The notes under the pieces: generated by a model
What the model saw: only the letters and a program-made list of their open reading frames with translations
The model's database searches: none
What the model was told of the DNA's origin: nothing
Part shown: piece after piece, positions 34,162-44,252 of the stretch
Layout: each line of letters opens with the position of its first letter
Position numbering within the stretch: position 1 is the stretch's first letter
Made by a program: the position numbers and the translations under genes
Assembly (NCBI GenBank): GCA_028095005.1
Contig: CM051459.1
Location: 111,635,431-111,699,430, forward strand
Direction of reading: 5' to 3'
DNA length: 64,000 nucleotides
From: Rhynchospora pubera
Taxonomy: Eukaryota; Streptophyta; Magnoliopsida; Poales; Cyperaceae

Positions 34162-35736
34162 TGTTGTCCCTAATTTAAAGGCCTAGAGGGGGTCAATAGG
34201 CACAAAAATAAAGTTCTAAACCGGTATGGTCAATATTTGGTTCAATTCAAACTTGTTCTAACAAAACACAATCAAAGCACAAGCAATTCAAGTATAGCAA
34301 GATAATAAAGAGAGAAAGAGAGAGAGAAATTGAACACGCGATGTATTACGGAGTTCCGACCCGCTAGGAAGTGCTAGCCTTAGTCGTACATCTCCGGGAG
34401 TTTCGCAACCTCGAAATGGGCGCGCTCCGTTCAATTCCACACGAACGGGACTACAAATTCGAACCAAATCACCTTGTTACAATCACTCTCAAGGTGGATT
34501 GGCCTAACTCAATTAAACAAGCTCAAAAACTCAAAGGATTGAGGCTCTAACCAAATCACTCAACAAATCTAGCAATTAACACTAGTGGATTGGTTTAGCA
34601 CACTCTAATCTCAATGATTTTGCTAAAATAATGCTCAAACACAAGAGAGAGTAATGTCTAACTGGTTGGAGCTCAAAAGGGAGGAGTTTCAAAGGTTTCA
34701 AAAGTGTCTAAACAGTTCCAAGAGGCCCCATATATATAGAGGGCGCCAACAGCTCCAAAGACCAGTCAAAACAGACTCTGGCGTTATACAACGCTATATG
34801 CCGTTGTACAACGCCTAAATAGCCGTTGAAAAATCAAACGGTCACAGACAATAACGTTATGAGTTGTCAGAGCGTTGTGTAACGCTGTATAGCGTTGCAC
34901 AACGCTTCAGCAAAAATCCAAAGCAGAAGTTCGACAATTCCGTTGGAACTTGTCAGAGCGTTGTGTAACGCTGGGTAGCGTTGCACAACGAAGTCAAGAA
35001 GAGAAACAAAGCAGAACTGACAAACTCAAACAATATTGTCAGAACGTCATACGACGCTGACTGCCGTCACACAACGGCGCCGTTGCACAACGCTATTCAG
35101 CGTTGCACTACGCGTCCAGAGCGATTGAGCGAAGTCTGAGCGAAGTTTAGAGCGTTACACAACGCTACAATGCATGGAACATGGCAGCATGCATGCAGCA
35201 TCGATGCAGATCAATGTCTGAGCAATGCAGAGACGCCTGTTTCATACTGCGTTGTACAACGCTGAGTAGCGTTACACAACGTAGGAGTGGAAATGTTGTG
35301 TAACGTTACTTAGCGTTGCACAACGTTCTGACAAGGGGAAACAATGGATTTAACAGGTTTAAAAGCAAATGAACTAACGTTGCACAACGCTACTGAGCGT
35401 TGTGTAACGCTGTTCCAACCTTGTCAGAGATTTTGCAATTTAAGAGCGAATTAAACGCTGCGTTGTGTAACGGCAACTGGCGTTGTATGACGCTGGACAG
35501 AAAAACTGAGCATTTTACCAGCAAATTGATTGAGATTAGTTTAGAGTTTAATTAAACCTTAATTACTGACTCTAACTAGACCAAAGCAATCTCTTGAAGC
35601 TCCAAACTAAGTGCCACACTTGCTTTAATCCGTTCTTCAATAAATTTAGCTATAAAACACTAAAAAGAGATGTTAGTTTAAAGGTTTCGGTGTTGTTTTG
35701 CAAATCGGGAAATCGAGAGAAAATGTTTAACCAACA
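34162..35736 (-). repeat. 3' LTR of the copia element (left copy)
   Basis: The LTR is 1575 bp. On the minus strand a TATA box (CTATATATATGG) lies at about 34729-34741. The region upstream of it in element orientation (about 34788-35500) holds at least nine pairs of 14-bp palindromes, with each pair 20 bp from start to start. Confidence 0.92.
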
Positions 35737-35750
35737 ATCTCCCCCTTTTG
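35737..35750 (-). promoter_or_regulatory. Polypurine tract of the copia element
   Basis: On the minus strand AAAAGGGGGAGAT runs directly into the LTR start TGTTGG. Further PPT-like purine runs occur at about 35891-35901 and 41781-41794 on the same strand. Confidence 0.8.
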
Positions 35751-36230
35751 CCGATTTGCAAAACAACACCTAAGGTACATTTGGGACTTGATACAACAAG
35801 GCGGAATAACCCAAATTACCTAATTCTCCCATTTTTTGCAATTAGGGAAAAGAATACCCAAAACGCCCTTGAATAAAAACCATAACTATCCTCCCCCTTT
35901 CGAAAAGAATTTGGCCACTAAGTTCATTTGATTAGGGGTATCTAACAAGGTTTAATGAGGGCATAAACTAACAATTATAGACCATGCATGCATATTAAAG
36001 GAAAAGAGCTAATTATAAGTAAAAACGAAAAACCATTTAGCACAAACATAATTCATTTAGCACAAACATAATTCAAGCAACATTCATATAACAAAATAAA
36101 GCCATTTAGCACTACTTCAACATTCAAAACAACGAAAAATCACAAAAGAGAGACGAAAGGCAAAGAAACTACGAAAATCAAAATAAAGAGAAAAGGAGAG
36201 GGCTAAAGCTTGGAGACGGTTTCGGTTCGA

Positions 36231-37532
36231 CTACTCCTCATCATCATCACCCGTGCCACTACCGGATCCACTCTTGAGATGGAGCTCCATCTTTCCCCAA
36301 AGATTGATCATCTCATCCTTGAGATGAGTGATCGAGGCATCGGTCTTGGCTTGGTAAGCGGTCAAGTTTTCCTCAATTGTGTTGAACCGCGTATCAATAT
36401 GAGTTGTCAAGGCGGCAAACTTGGCATCAAGGTAAGCATGGAAGTCTTGAGGTGCGCCTTGACCCTCCATCCGGCCGCCGGGCACATGCAATGGTTCATT
36501 GCCTATCTCTTCATATTGGTTTATGGTGGCATTGGGTCGGAAGATGTAGTTGTTGCGATGGAATGCACCGGGCACAATGGAGTCATCATCTTGGGCCATC
36601 CATCCGGTACCGGTTAGATGTGCCATTAGGTTTTCGGGATTGGCAATTGCATTTTCGGGCACGGGTTCGCCCCAAAGTGGTGTGTCATGAGGGATGCCAT
36701 TTTCAATAAGAACGGATTGAATAATGTGGGCATATGTAAAGGAGAAGCGAGGAGAGGTATCGGCCCGTGCTATATGTGCAAGCATGATGAAAGGGAGATT
36801 CACCTTTTGATTCATCTCAAGGAGGGAGCGAAGGAGAAACACGGCGAATTGCTCCACATTTGTCTTGATTGTTGCCTTCGGAGTGATGATGTTGTTGATG
36901 AAGAGGAAGAGAAGGCGGTGCAAGGCCGGTAGCTCGGTGGCGGTGAATTGGCGAACGGTGTAGTTCCTCCAACAATAAAAGAATCGGTGAAATTCATCAT
37001 AAGGAGGCAACTCACGTGGCCAAGTGGCATGGATGTAGATCTCCAACTTGTCATTGTCGAGGCCGAGAAGGTTGGCCAAGGTTTCCTCGGTGATTGAGAT
37101 GTGGCGACCGAGGACATAGGAATTGGTGGTTGGGTGGCCATCGGTCCACGTCATTGTGAGATTGGCATAGAAGAGCTTGATCAATGACGGGTTGTACGGT
37201 TGAGAATGTGCGAGAAGACCCGCCATGTTCCAATATTCGATCCTTTCTTTGATTCAAGTCAATTCCCTTGGATTCAAGTGGTAGACACCATAGGGGTGCT
37301 CAAAGAAGAAGCACTCGGAACACTCGCGATTGACATCACGGTATTGGCAAAAGTGCATGAACGAGGCCGAGTCTTTGAAAAGGTAATTGTTGGAAGAAGA
37401 GAGGGTCCAATCCACGGGTACCGGTGGTATATCCATTGGAATTGGTTGGTCGGGTTGAACCGGTGGGTTGGATGAGGAAGCACCTTTGGGGTTGCGCTTG
37501 GACCGTTTGTTGGTAGCGGTTTTCGGTGCCAT
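36231..37532 (-). pseudogene. Extra ORF after pol (plant transposon-associated protein), one in-frame stop
   Basis: From ATG at 37532 the frame reads 92 codons, meets TGA at 37254-37256, and continues in the same frame to a stop ending at 36231 (434 codon positions in all). The N-terminal part is basic, Ser/Pro-rich (MAPKTATNKRSKRNPKGASS). The middle (YNPSLIKLFYANL, SYVLGRHISITEETLANLLG) resembles the putative plant transposon protein domain (Transposase_32-like) common in ORFs carried by plant LTR elements. The C-terminal ~70 residues look coiled-coil, with an acidic tail (GSGSGTGDDDEE). It occupies the env-like position of Sireviruses, but I see no signal peptide or clear membrane segment. 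Immediately upstream (37690-37900) is a CT-rich leader on this strand, and before that an array of the element's palindromes, so it may have its own promoter. Its function is unknown. Confidence 0.75.
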
Positions 37533-37689
37533 TTGAAAATTGAGAGAGAAAAGATGAGGTTAACCTTTAAATTGAGGAGCGGGAGAGGATGAGATGGCCT
37601 TGGAGAGCACAGAACCGAAGCCGATTGAAAATCCGACGGTCGGATCGCCGGAATTGACGGTGATGGCGGTGGCTAGGGTTTCGGTGGAT

Positions 37690-37905
37690 TAAGAGATAGA
37701 GAGAGAGAGGGAGTGTTTTGAGGGTATGAGGGTGGAGAGGAGAGAGAGAGGAGTATTTTGGTGGTTTTGGTTGGAGTGGAGAGAGAGAATTGAGAGAGTA
37801 TTGAGAGAGAGAGATGAAAGGGTGTGAGTTGGAGAGAGAGGAAAAAAAATAGATGGGGGCTCGGATTTGAGAGAGAAGAAGAAGAAGAAGAAGAAAAAGA
37901 GGTGG
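37690..37905 (-). promoter_or_regulatory. CT-rich leader upstream of the extra ORF
   Basis: The minus strand is a nearly continuous pyrimidine stretch of CTCTCTC and TTCTTCTTC runs. Such CT-rich tracts are typical of plant 5' leaders and TATA-less promoters. It lies between the palindrome array (37938-38460) and the ATG at 37532. Confidence 0.45.
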
Positions 37906-37937
37906 GGTCGCATAAGTTAAAAACGCGTCCACCGTTA

Positions 37938-38460
37938 AGTAACGCCAAAGGGCGTTGTACAACGCAGGAGTCAAAACAGCGAAAATTGAGCAGAGACTGA
38001 CTGCTCCGTTGTACAACGCTGAGTAGCGATGGGTAACGCTACAACCCAGCGTTCTGCAACGTTAAAGGGCATTGTACAACACTAAAACCAAACAAATAAA
38101 TAATAAAAGAAAATAAAAAAAAGAAATAAATCAACGTCTTACAACGGTGGACAGCGTTGTACAACGTTAAGTAAAAAACAGCAGAGAGGCGTTGTACAAC
38201 GGTAACCAGCGTTGTATAACGTTGCATTCGACAGATTTTAAAATTCAGCAAAGAAAAATTAAAATAAAAACAGACAGCGTTGTACAACGATAGTCAGCGT
38301 TGTGCAACGTTGCAAGAAAAAATCAAACAAGCGTTGTGCAACGGTAGACAGCGTTGTACAATGTTGAACTCGACAGAATTCAAAATTCAGCATAAATTCA
38401 TTTTCAACTAACGTTACTCTTGCGTTGCACGACGCTGAATGGCGTTGTGTAATGCCAGAG
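37938..38460. repeat. Internal array of paired 14-bp palindromes
   Basis: At least seven pairs of GCGTTGTACAACG-like palindromes lie between the pol stop and the extra ORF, for example starting near 38005, 38131, 38187, 38277 and 38329. In every pair I measured, the second palindrome starts 20 bp after the first. The same family fills the U3 part of both LTRs. Confidence 0.85.
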
Positions 38461-38600
38461 TCAACAGAAAACCAGAAAATTCAGAAAATTAAGACCGAAA
38501 TAGTTAAAAACTTATTTTTCATGGTTTTCAAAAGAAAAAAAACCAATTTAAACTAAAATGAGCTCCAATCAACAAAGACAACAACATGATATGCATAAAT

Positions 38601-41600
38601 TTAATCTTTGAGTTCAAGCATACCAAGTTTGAACCTAAGTTCAAAATGTTGTTGTGTTGGAAGAGGTTTGGTGAAGATATCGGCGATTTGCTCCTTCGTG
38701 TCGATGTAGATCAATTCCACATCACCTTTCTCAACATGATCACGGATAAAATGATGTCGTATCTCTATGTGCTTGGTTCTAGAGTGCAATACCGGATTTT
38801 TGGATATAAGGATGGCACTAGTATTGTAACACAAGATTGGTACCTTTTGGAAATCTAACTCAAAATCCCTAAGGGTTTGCATCATCCAAAGAAGTTGGGT
38901 ACAACAACTACCGGCCGCTACATATTCCGCTTCCGCGGTGGAGAGAGCAACCGAAGTTTGCTTGCGGCTAGACCAAGATACAAGTGAACCACCAAGAAAT
39001 TGGCAAGTTCCACTAGTACTTTTGCGGTCCATACGGTCACCGGCAAAATCGGCATCGGTATAACCTAACAAGTCTAGTTCGGTTTGTCTACCATACCAAA
39101 GACCTAGGTTTTGAGTACCCTTGACGTATCGCAAGATACGTTTTACCGCTTTGTGGTGAGATTCCTTAGGATTGGCTTGGTACCTAGCACATAGACATAC
39201 GGCATACATAATATCCGGCCTACTAGCCGTGAGATAGAGTAGGCTACCGATCATGCCCCGATAGAGAGTTATGTCCATAGGCTTGCCTTTCTCATCCGCA
39301 TCGATATTCGCACTTTTGCCCATGGGTGTATCTAAACTCTTGCTATCTTCAACACCGAATTTCTTCACTAACTCCTTGGCATATTTGACTTGGTTCACAA
39401 AGATATCATCCTTGAGTTGTTTGATTTGAAGCCCCAAGAAGAAAGCGAGTTCTCCCATCATGCTCATCTCAAATTCACTACTCATCAAAGAAGAAAACTC
39501 TTGGGCAAGAGTTGCATTAGTAGAGCCAAAGATAATATCATCCACATAAATTTGCACAAGTAGCAAATGGTCATCTCTTTTCTTAGTGAAAAGAGTTGTA
39601 TCCATTTTGCCCCTACTAAAGCCATTGTCTAGAAGAAAGGTACAAAGTCTACCATACCAAGCTCTAGGAGCTTGCTTCAAACCATACAAAGCTTTCTGAA
39701 GCTTATACACATGGTCCGGTTTGAAATGGTCAACAAAACCGGGTGGTTGTTGGACATAAACTTCCTCATCTATCCAACCATTTAGAAAAGCACTCTTGAC
39801 ATCCATTTGGAATAGGGTAAAGCCTTTGTTAGCGGCAAAGGCCAAGAGCATTCTAATGGATTCAAGACGAGCAACCGATGCAAAGGTCTCCTCAAAATCA
39901 ATACCTTCTTGTTGCTTGAAACCTTGTGCAACCAAACGGGCTTTGTTTCTAACCACAATACCATCCTCACTTAGCTTGTTTCTAAAAATCCATTTGGTAC
40001 CAATAACTTGTTTACCCTTTGGTAATGGGACAAGTTCCCAAACTTGATTTCTTTCAAATTGATTCAACTCTTCTTGCATGGCAACAATCCAATTTGGGTC
40101 AACATTGGCCTCTTTGAAGGATTTTGGTTCAAGTTGAGAAACAAAGGCACAATGACCAATAGTTTGGTGCAAACTAGACCTAGTCCTAACACCTTCTCTA
40201 GGGTCACCTATGACATTAGTAAGAGGATGAGAGGAAACTTCTTTAAGCACTTCGGGAGTCTCATGAACCGGTTGGGGAGACGGTTGAGGTTGAGGATCAT
40301 CACGAGGCGTTTCATTTTGAGTTGTGTCTAAGATGCCCTCCTCATGAGTCTCTCCCCCTATCAAAATGTCATCAACCCGGTTCAAAGGCTCCTCAATGAT
40401 CACCGGTGGTTGTGCTTGAGGTTGTGACTCGATTTCTTGCGTAGTTTCTTCCATTTGTGTACCTACAATAGAATTATCTTCTTTGGATTCCTCAAGGACT
40501 TTTTCATCAAATTTGACATTAATAGACTCAATAACTACCTTTGAGTTTGGCAAATAAACTCTATACGCTTTGCTTGTGGTTGAGTAACCAACAAAAATAC
40601 CGGGCAAAGACTTGGCATCAAACTTGGTTACTTTAGGAGACTCATCAAGGACAAAACATTTGGAGTTTTCTTGAGTTGAGAACGAATGCATGCACGATTT
40701 ACTACATGACATGCCGTATTTACCGCTTCGGCCCAAAGAAATTTGGGTACGGCAAATTCATGTAGCATGGTGCGTGCTAATTCTTGTAAGGTTCGGTTCT
40801 TCCTCTCCACTACACCGTTTTGTTGAGGGGTGCGTGGAGCGGAAAACTCTTGTTTATATCCTTTTTCTATGCACAATTCATCAAATTTAGCATTTTCAAA
40901 TTCCCTTCCATGATCACTACGAATTCTAGAGATTTTCAACCCTTTTTCGTTTTCAACCCGATTGCTAAATTTAACAAAATGGTCAAATGCTTCTTCCTTG
41001 TGAGCAAGAAAGAAAACCCAAGTAAATCGACTATAGTCATCTACCACCACAAAAACATACCTTTTCTTACTAATACTCAAGACATTGATTGGTCCAAGCA
41101 AGTCCATATGAAGCAATTGCAAAGGTTGAGTGGTTGAGATGATCTCTTTGGTTTTGAAACTAGACTTGGTTTGCTTGCCTTTCATGCAAGCTTCACACAA
41201 CCCATTTAAGTCTAGTTTATGTGATGGAAGACCACGGACAAGTTTCAATTTCACAAGTTTCTTAATGGAGTCTAGAGACACATGACCAAGTCTTCTATGC
41301 CATAACCATGAATCGGTAGCTATGGCACTAAAGCATTGTTCACCATTTGTGAAGTGATCAAAGTTCAAGTAATAGACATCCTTTTTCCTTTGTCCCGTGT
41401 AAACAAGAGAATTATCCGAAATTTGATGCACAAAACAAGAGGAGTGATCAAACTTCAAATAATATCCCGCATCACATAATTGGCTCACACTTAAAAGGTT
41501 GTAGTTGAGACCATCCACAAGGTAAACATTAAAAACCGTTAAGTTTTGGTTTCCAACCGAGCCTATACCAATAATAGAGCTCTTCCTAAGATTATTACCA

Positions 41601-41725
41601 AAAGTAACCTCACCACCATCAAAAGGTTCAAGTGTCTTGAAACAAGATTCATCACCCGTCATGTGATGTAAACAACCACTATCTATGATCCAAGCACTTC
41701 TCTTGAATGATGATAACAAACAAAC
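38601..41725 (-). pseudogene. Copia pol: protease, integrase, RT, RNase H, broken by a deletion/frameshift
   Basis: The first part (to 40628) holds the protease signature WIIDSGCLHHMTG, the integrase zinc region (HRRLGH...CEACMKGKQ) and the D,D,E core (HMDLLGP, IRSDHGREF, NGVVERKN). The second part (40736 to 38601) holds RT (catalytic YVDD near 39545, KARLVAQGF, QMDVKSAFLNG) and RNase H (YTDADFAGD, ALSTAEAEYVA) and ends at 38601. The parts are in different frames. At about 40660-40680, after KKTP, the sequence jumps straight to the region that follows the conserved integrase C-terminal stretch, so roughly 20 residues and the frame have been lost. The frame has no ATG at its start: an in-frame TAG at 41726-41728 precedes it, with intron-acceptor-like context (see the gag-pol junction). 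Confidence 0.85.
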
Positions 41726-41840
41726 CTACAAGAATACATATTAGTTAGAAACAAACAACTAATATATTATTCTTGTAATCTCTCCCCCTTAAGATTTGAC
41801 AATAATAACCTTGGGGAAAGAAGATGGCTAACTAAGCTAC
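41726..41840 (-). other. Possible intron or recoding site at the copia gag-pol junction
   Basis: The minus strand offers a donor GT at 41840-41839 (AGT|GTAGCT), just before the gag stop, and an acceptor TATTCTTGTAG ending at 41726 with TTCTAAC upstream as a branch-point-like sequence. Removing these 115 nt would join gag to pol in frame without a stop. Without it, gag stops at 41832 and pol has no ATG. This is inferred from signals only. Confidence 0.4.
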
Positions 41841-44192
41841 ACTCGAACCACTTCCACCAATCAAAACAGATGTGGAAGTGACTTTAGGAACCCAAATCAT
41901 GTTAATTGAACCGGATGTATGATTTGCTTTCCTAACTTTGCATTCTAGTGTGACATAGCCATTCTTACCACAATAGTTGCAACAAGCACAAGTTGGCTTG
42001 TTCACTTGTGAACTTTCTCTAACAAAATGGGTTTCAAAATGACGCCTAAGATCCATGGCCCTAATCTTTGGATCCTTAGAGAAAGTGTATGATTGAGAGT
42101 TTCTCAAAATTGGTTTTTGAAAATTCTTTTTGTTTTGTTGAGAGACTTTTTGATTTCCCCAATTGGTTTGAGGTCTAGTGTGTGTTCTATTCCTATTCCC
42201 ACCATTGTTTTGAAAAGGATGAAAACACCCATCGGGTCCCTTGAAATACAAGTTGTTTGGGCCCCGATTGTTTTGGAAGTTCTTTTGAGGTCTTTGAGAC
42301 CCATTTCTATTCCTACCAAAACTCTTTTGAGCACCATTTTGAGAGCCAACAAAATTCTTTTGCCCTTGCCCGTGTGTGTTCCTACCATTGGTGCTCTTGT
42401 GATAAAGTCTCTCATTTTGTGTTGGGCTTGACATGGTTCTTGGTCTAGAAAAGGATTGATTCCTCTTTTTGAAGCCAAGACCCGTTTTGTCATTGGATTT
42501 TTGTCCCACAAACATTTTATCAAGATTCATCTTGGTGCTATGAGAAGCACTAGACGAACTTGAAGTCCTTTCATTTTTCAAAATATTTGTCTCACTCAAA
42601 GGAGTTTGACATTTTTCACAAACACTTGATTTTTCAAAACTTTCAATCATACCCTTATACCTTGTCACCAAAGATTTAAGATCATGCACCTTAGTCGTCA
42701 AAAGACTAATTTGCTCTTTTTGACTAGCAATAGTCTTAAGAGACTCATCCAGATAATCATTCAACCTATCAAATTGCAAGTTTGCATCATCATTCAAGCT
42801 CAAGTCATTCTCACTATCACAATCGCTATCACTACTAAAGAATGAGTTTAGAAGTACCTCATTTGTGACCTTAGGCATTTCAATGGCAATTGTAGATGGT
42901 TCCTCTTGAATAGTCGTTGGAGCTTGTGTGAAAGTTGATGTAGAGGATGATGCTTCATCAAGGCTAGCTTTGCTCAATGGATGCACATAGATTTTGCCTC
43001 GGTTGAACTCATTGAAGACTTCCTTCACCAAGTCATCTAGGTCGTCATCCACCGGCATCACCACTTCATTCACTTGAGCCACAAGAGCAAGGTTGTCAAA
43101 GTCGCACTCGGATTCCGAATCGGATTGAGAGGATGAGCTCGAATCGGAATCGTTGTCCCAAGTGGCTTGCATGGCTCTCTCACCCTTCTTCTTGCTCTTG
43201 TAGTGTCCCTTCTTGGACTTGAACCGGCCATCACCCCTTCTCTTGCCACCATCTTCCTTGTCCTTCTTCAAGTGAGGGAAGAGCTTGAAGCAAGAGTACA
43301 TGGTATGACCTTCTTTTTGGCACACGAAGCAAAGAGGTCTTTCGTCATTCTCAAGCCTTTCTTTGTTGAACTTTCCCTCAAAGATCATGATGGCTCGAAA
43401 CATCTTTGAGAGAACGGCTCCTTGCTTGTCCTCATCAAGGTCGATGATGCCTTCGGCCTTGTCACTTGAGTGGCGGTGTCTCCCTTGGTGGTTGTCATTG
43501 TGGCGGTTCTTGGAGGGGGATGCCTTGTTGTCACTTGCCGCCAATGTTACGGTTTTGGGCTCATACTTCAACTCTCCAAGTTGCTTGAGCTTCTCCTCCA
43601 CGCACCGGTAATGAGTATAGATGATCTCCGATGTGAGGTTGTTGTGGGACCTTTGTTGTGTCTCAAGAGTCGAGATGAGAGTGTCGAATTGAGGTCTTCC
43701 CACCAAAGCCCTAAGCAATCTTCCTATAACACGACTATTAGATAGGGTCTCTCCTATGTTAGTGAATTCATCGAGCAATTGTATAAACCGAGTATACATC
43801 TCCTCGATGCATTCACCTTCCCGTATGCGGAAATTATCCAATCTAGACTCTAACTCAAATTGTTGAGAGCTTTTGATTAGAGAATTTCCCTCATAACGGT
43901 TCAAGAGAGAAACCCACATTTCATGTGCACTAGTAGAGCTACCAAAAATGACCGCTATGGACTCATGTACCGAATTTAACAAGACATTCACGGCATTATC
44001 ATTCTTGGTCCTAATGGTCTTAGAGGCATGGGTTTCTCTACCTTCACTATCACAAATTGGTGTGTATGGCTTATCAACAACCTCCCAAATATCAATCAAG
44101 TTAAGGTATACAACTATACATCTCTTCCAATAACGGAAGTTCTTGCAAGTGGAACCAAACTTGTCCGGTTTTTCTATCACCCTAGAGGCCAT
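41832..44192 (-). CDS. Copia gag protein, large Sirevirus type
   Basis: This 786-residue ORF starts MASRVIEKPDKFG. The N-terminal ~230 residues form the copia-type gag (UBN2-like) domain (YWKRCIVVYL, WVSLLNRYEG, LLDEFTNIGETLSN). A zinc knuckle CFVCQKEGHTMYSC lies near 43290-43331. A Ser/Asp/Glu-rich acidic region and a likely coiled coil follow (about residues 450-520), then an Asn/Gln/Arg-rich basic stretch. A second knuckle near 41945-41985 reads CNYCGKNGYVTLEC: the His of CX2CX4HX4C is Tyr (codon 41957-41955), a CAT-to-TAT type change. The ORF is otherwise open and longer than in ordinary copia elements, as in Sireviruses. Confidence 0.9.
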   Translation of the reverse strand: MASRVIEKPDKFGSTCKNFRYWKRCIVVYLNLIDIWEVVDKPYTPICDSEGRETHASKTIRTKNDNAVNVLLNSVHESIAVIFGSSTSAHEMWVSLLNRYEGNSLIKSSQQFELESRLDNFRIREGECIEEMYTRFIQLLDEFTNIGETLSNSRVIGRLLRALVGRPQFDTLISTLETQQRSHNNLTSEIIYTHYRCVEEKLKQLGELKYEPKTVTLAASDNKASPSKNRHNDNHQGRHRHSSDKAEGIIDLDEDKQGAVLSKMFRAIMIFEGKFNKERLENDERPLCFVCQKEGHTMYSCFKLFPHLKKDKEDGGKRRGDGRFKSKKGHYKSKKKGERAMQATWDNDSDSSSSSQSDSESECDFDNLALVAQVNEVVMPVDDDLDDLVKEVFNEFNRGKIYVHPLSKASLDEASSSTSTFTQAPTTIQEEPSTIAIEMPKVTNEVLLNSFFSSDSDCDSENDLSLNDDANLQFDRLNDYLDESLKTIASQKEQISLLTTKVHDLKSLVTRYKGMIESFEKSSVCEKCQTPLSETNILKNERTSSSSSASHSTKMNLDKMFVGQKSNDKTGLGFKKRNQSFSRPRTMSSPTQNERLYHKSTNGRNTHGQGQKNFVGSQNGAQKSFGRNRNGSQRPQKNFQNNRGPNNLYFKGPDGCFHPFQNNGGNRNRTHTRPQTNWGNQKVSQQNKKNFQKPILRNSQSYTFSKDPKIRAMDLRRHFETHFVRESSQVNKPTCACCNYCGKNGYVTLECKVRKANHTSGSINMIWVPKVTSTSVLIGGSGSSVA

Positions 44193-44230
44193 GAATCGAG
44201 GTTATCTACCTAACAAGATGGTCAAAAGAT

Positions 44231-44250
44231 AACCCCTGCTCTGATACCAC
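44231..44250 (-). promoter_or_regulatory. Primer binding site, tRNA-iMet type
   Basis: Reading inward from the 5' LTR on the minus strand, two bases after it, the sequence TGGTATCAGAGCAGGGG is complementary to the initiator tRNA-Met 3' end, the usual PBS of plant copia elements. Confidence 0.9.
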
Positions 44251-44252
44251 TT

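Noticed and set aside
34788..35500. CRISPR-like array
   Set aside because: The units are short palindromes with variable short spacers in a plant LTR; no long identical repeats, no uniform spacers and no cas genes.
37567..38016. 149-aa minus-strand ORF upstream of the extra ORF
   Set aside because: It is the translation of the CT-rich leader (Leu/Ser/Pro low complexity) and the palindrome array, not a believable protein.
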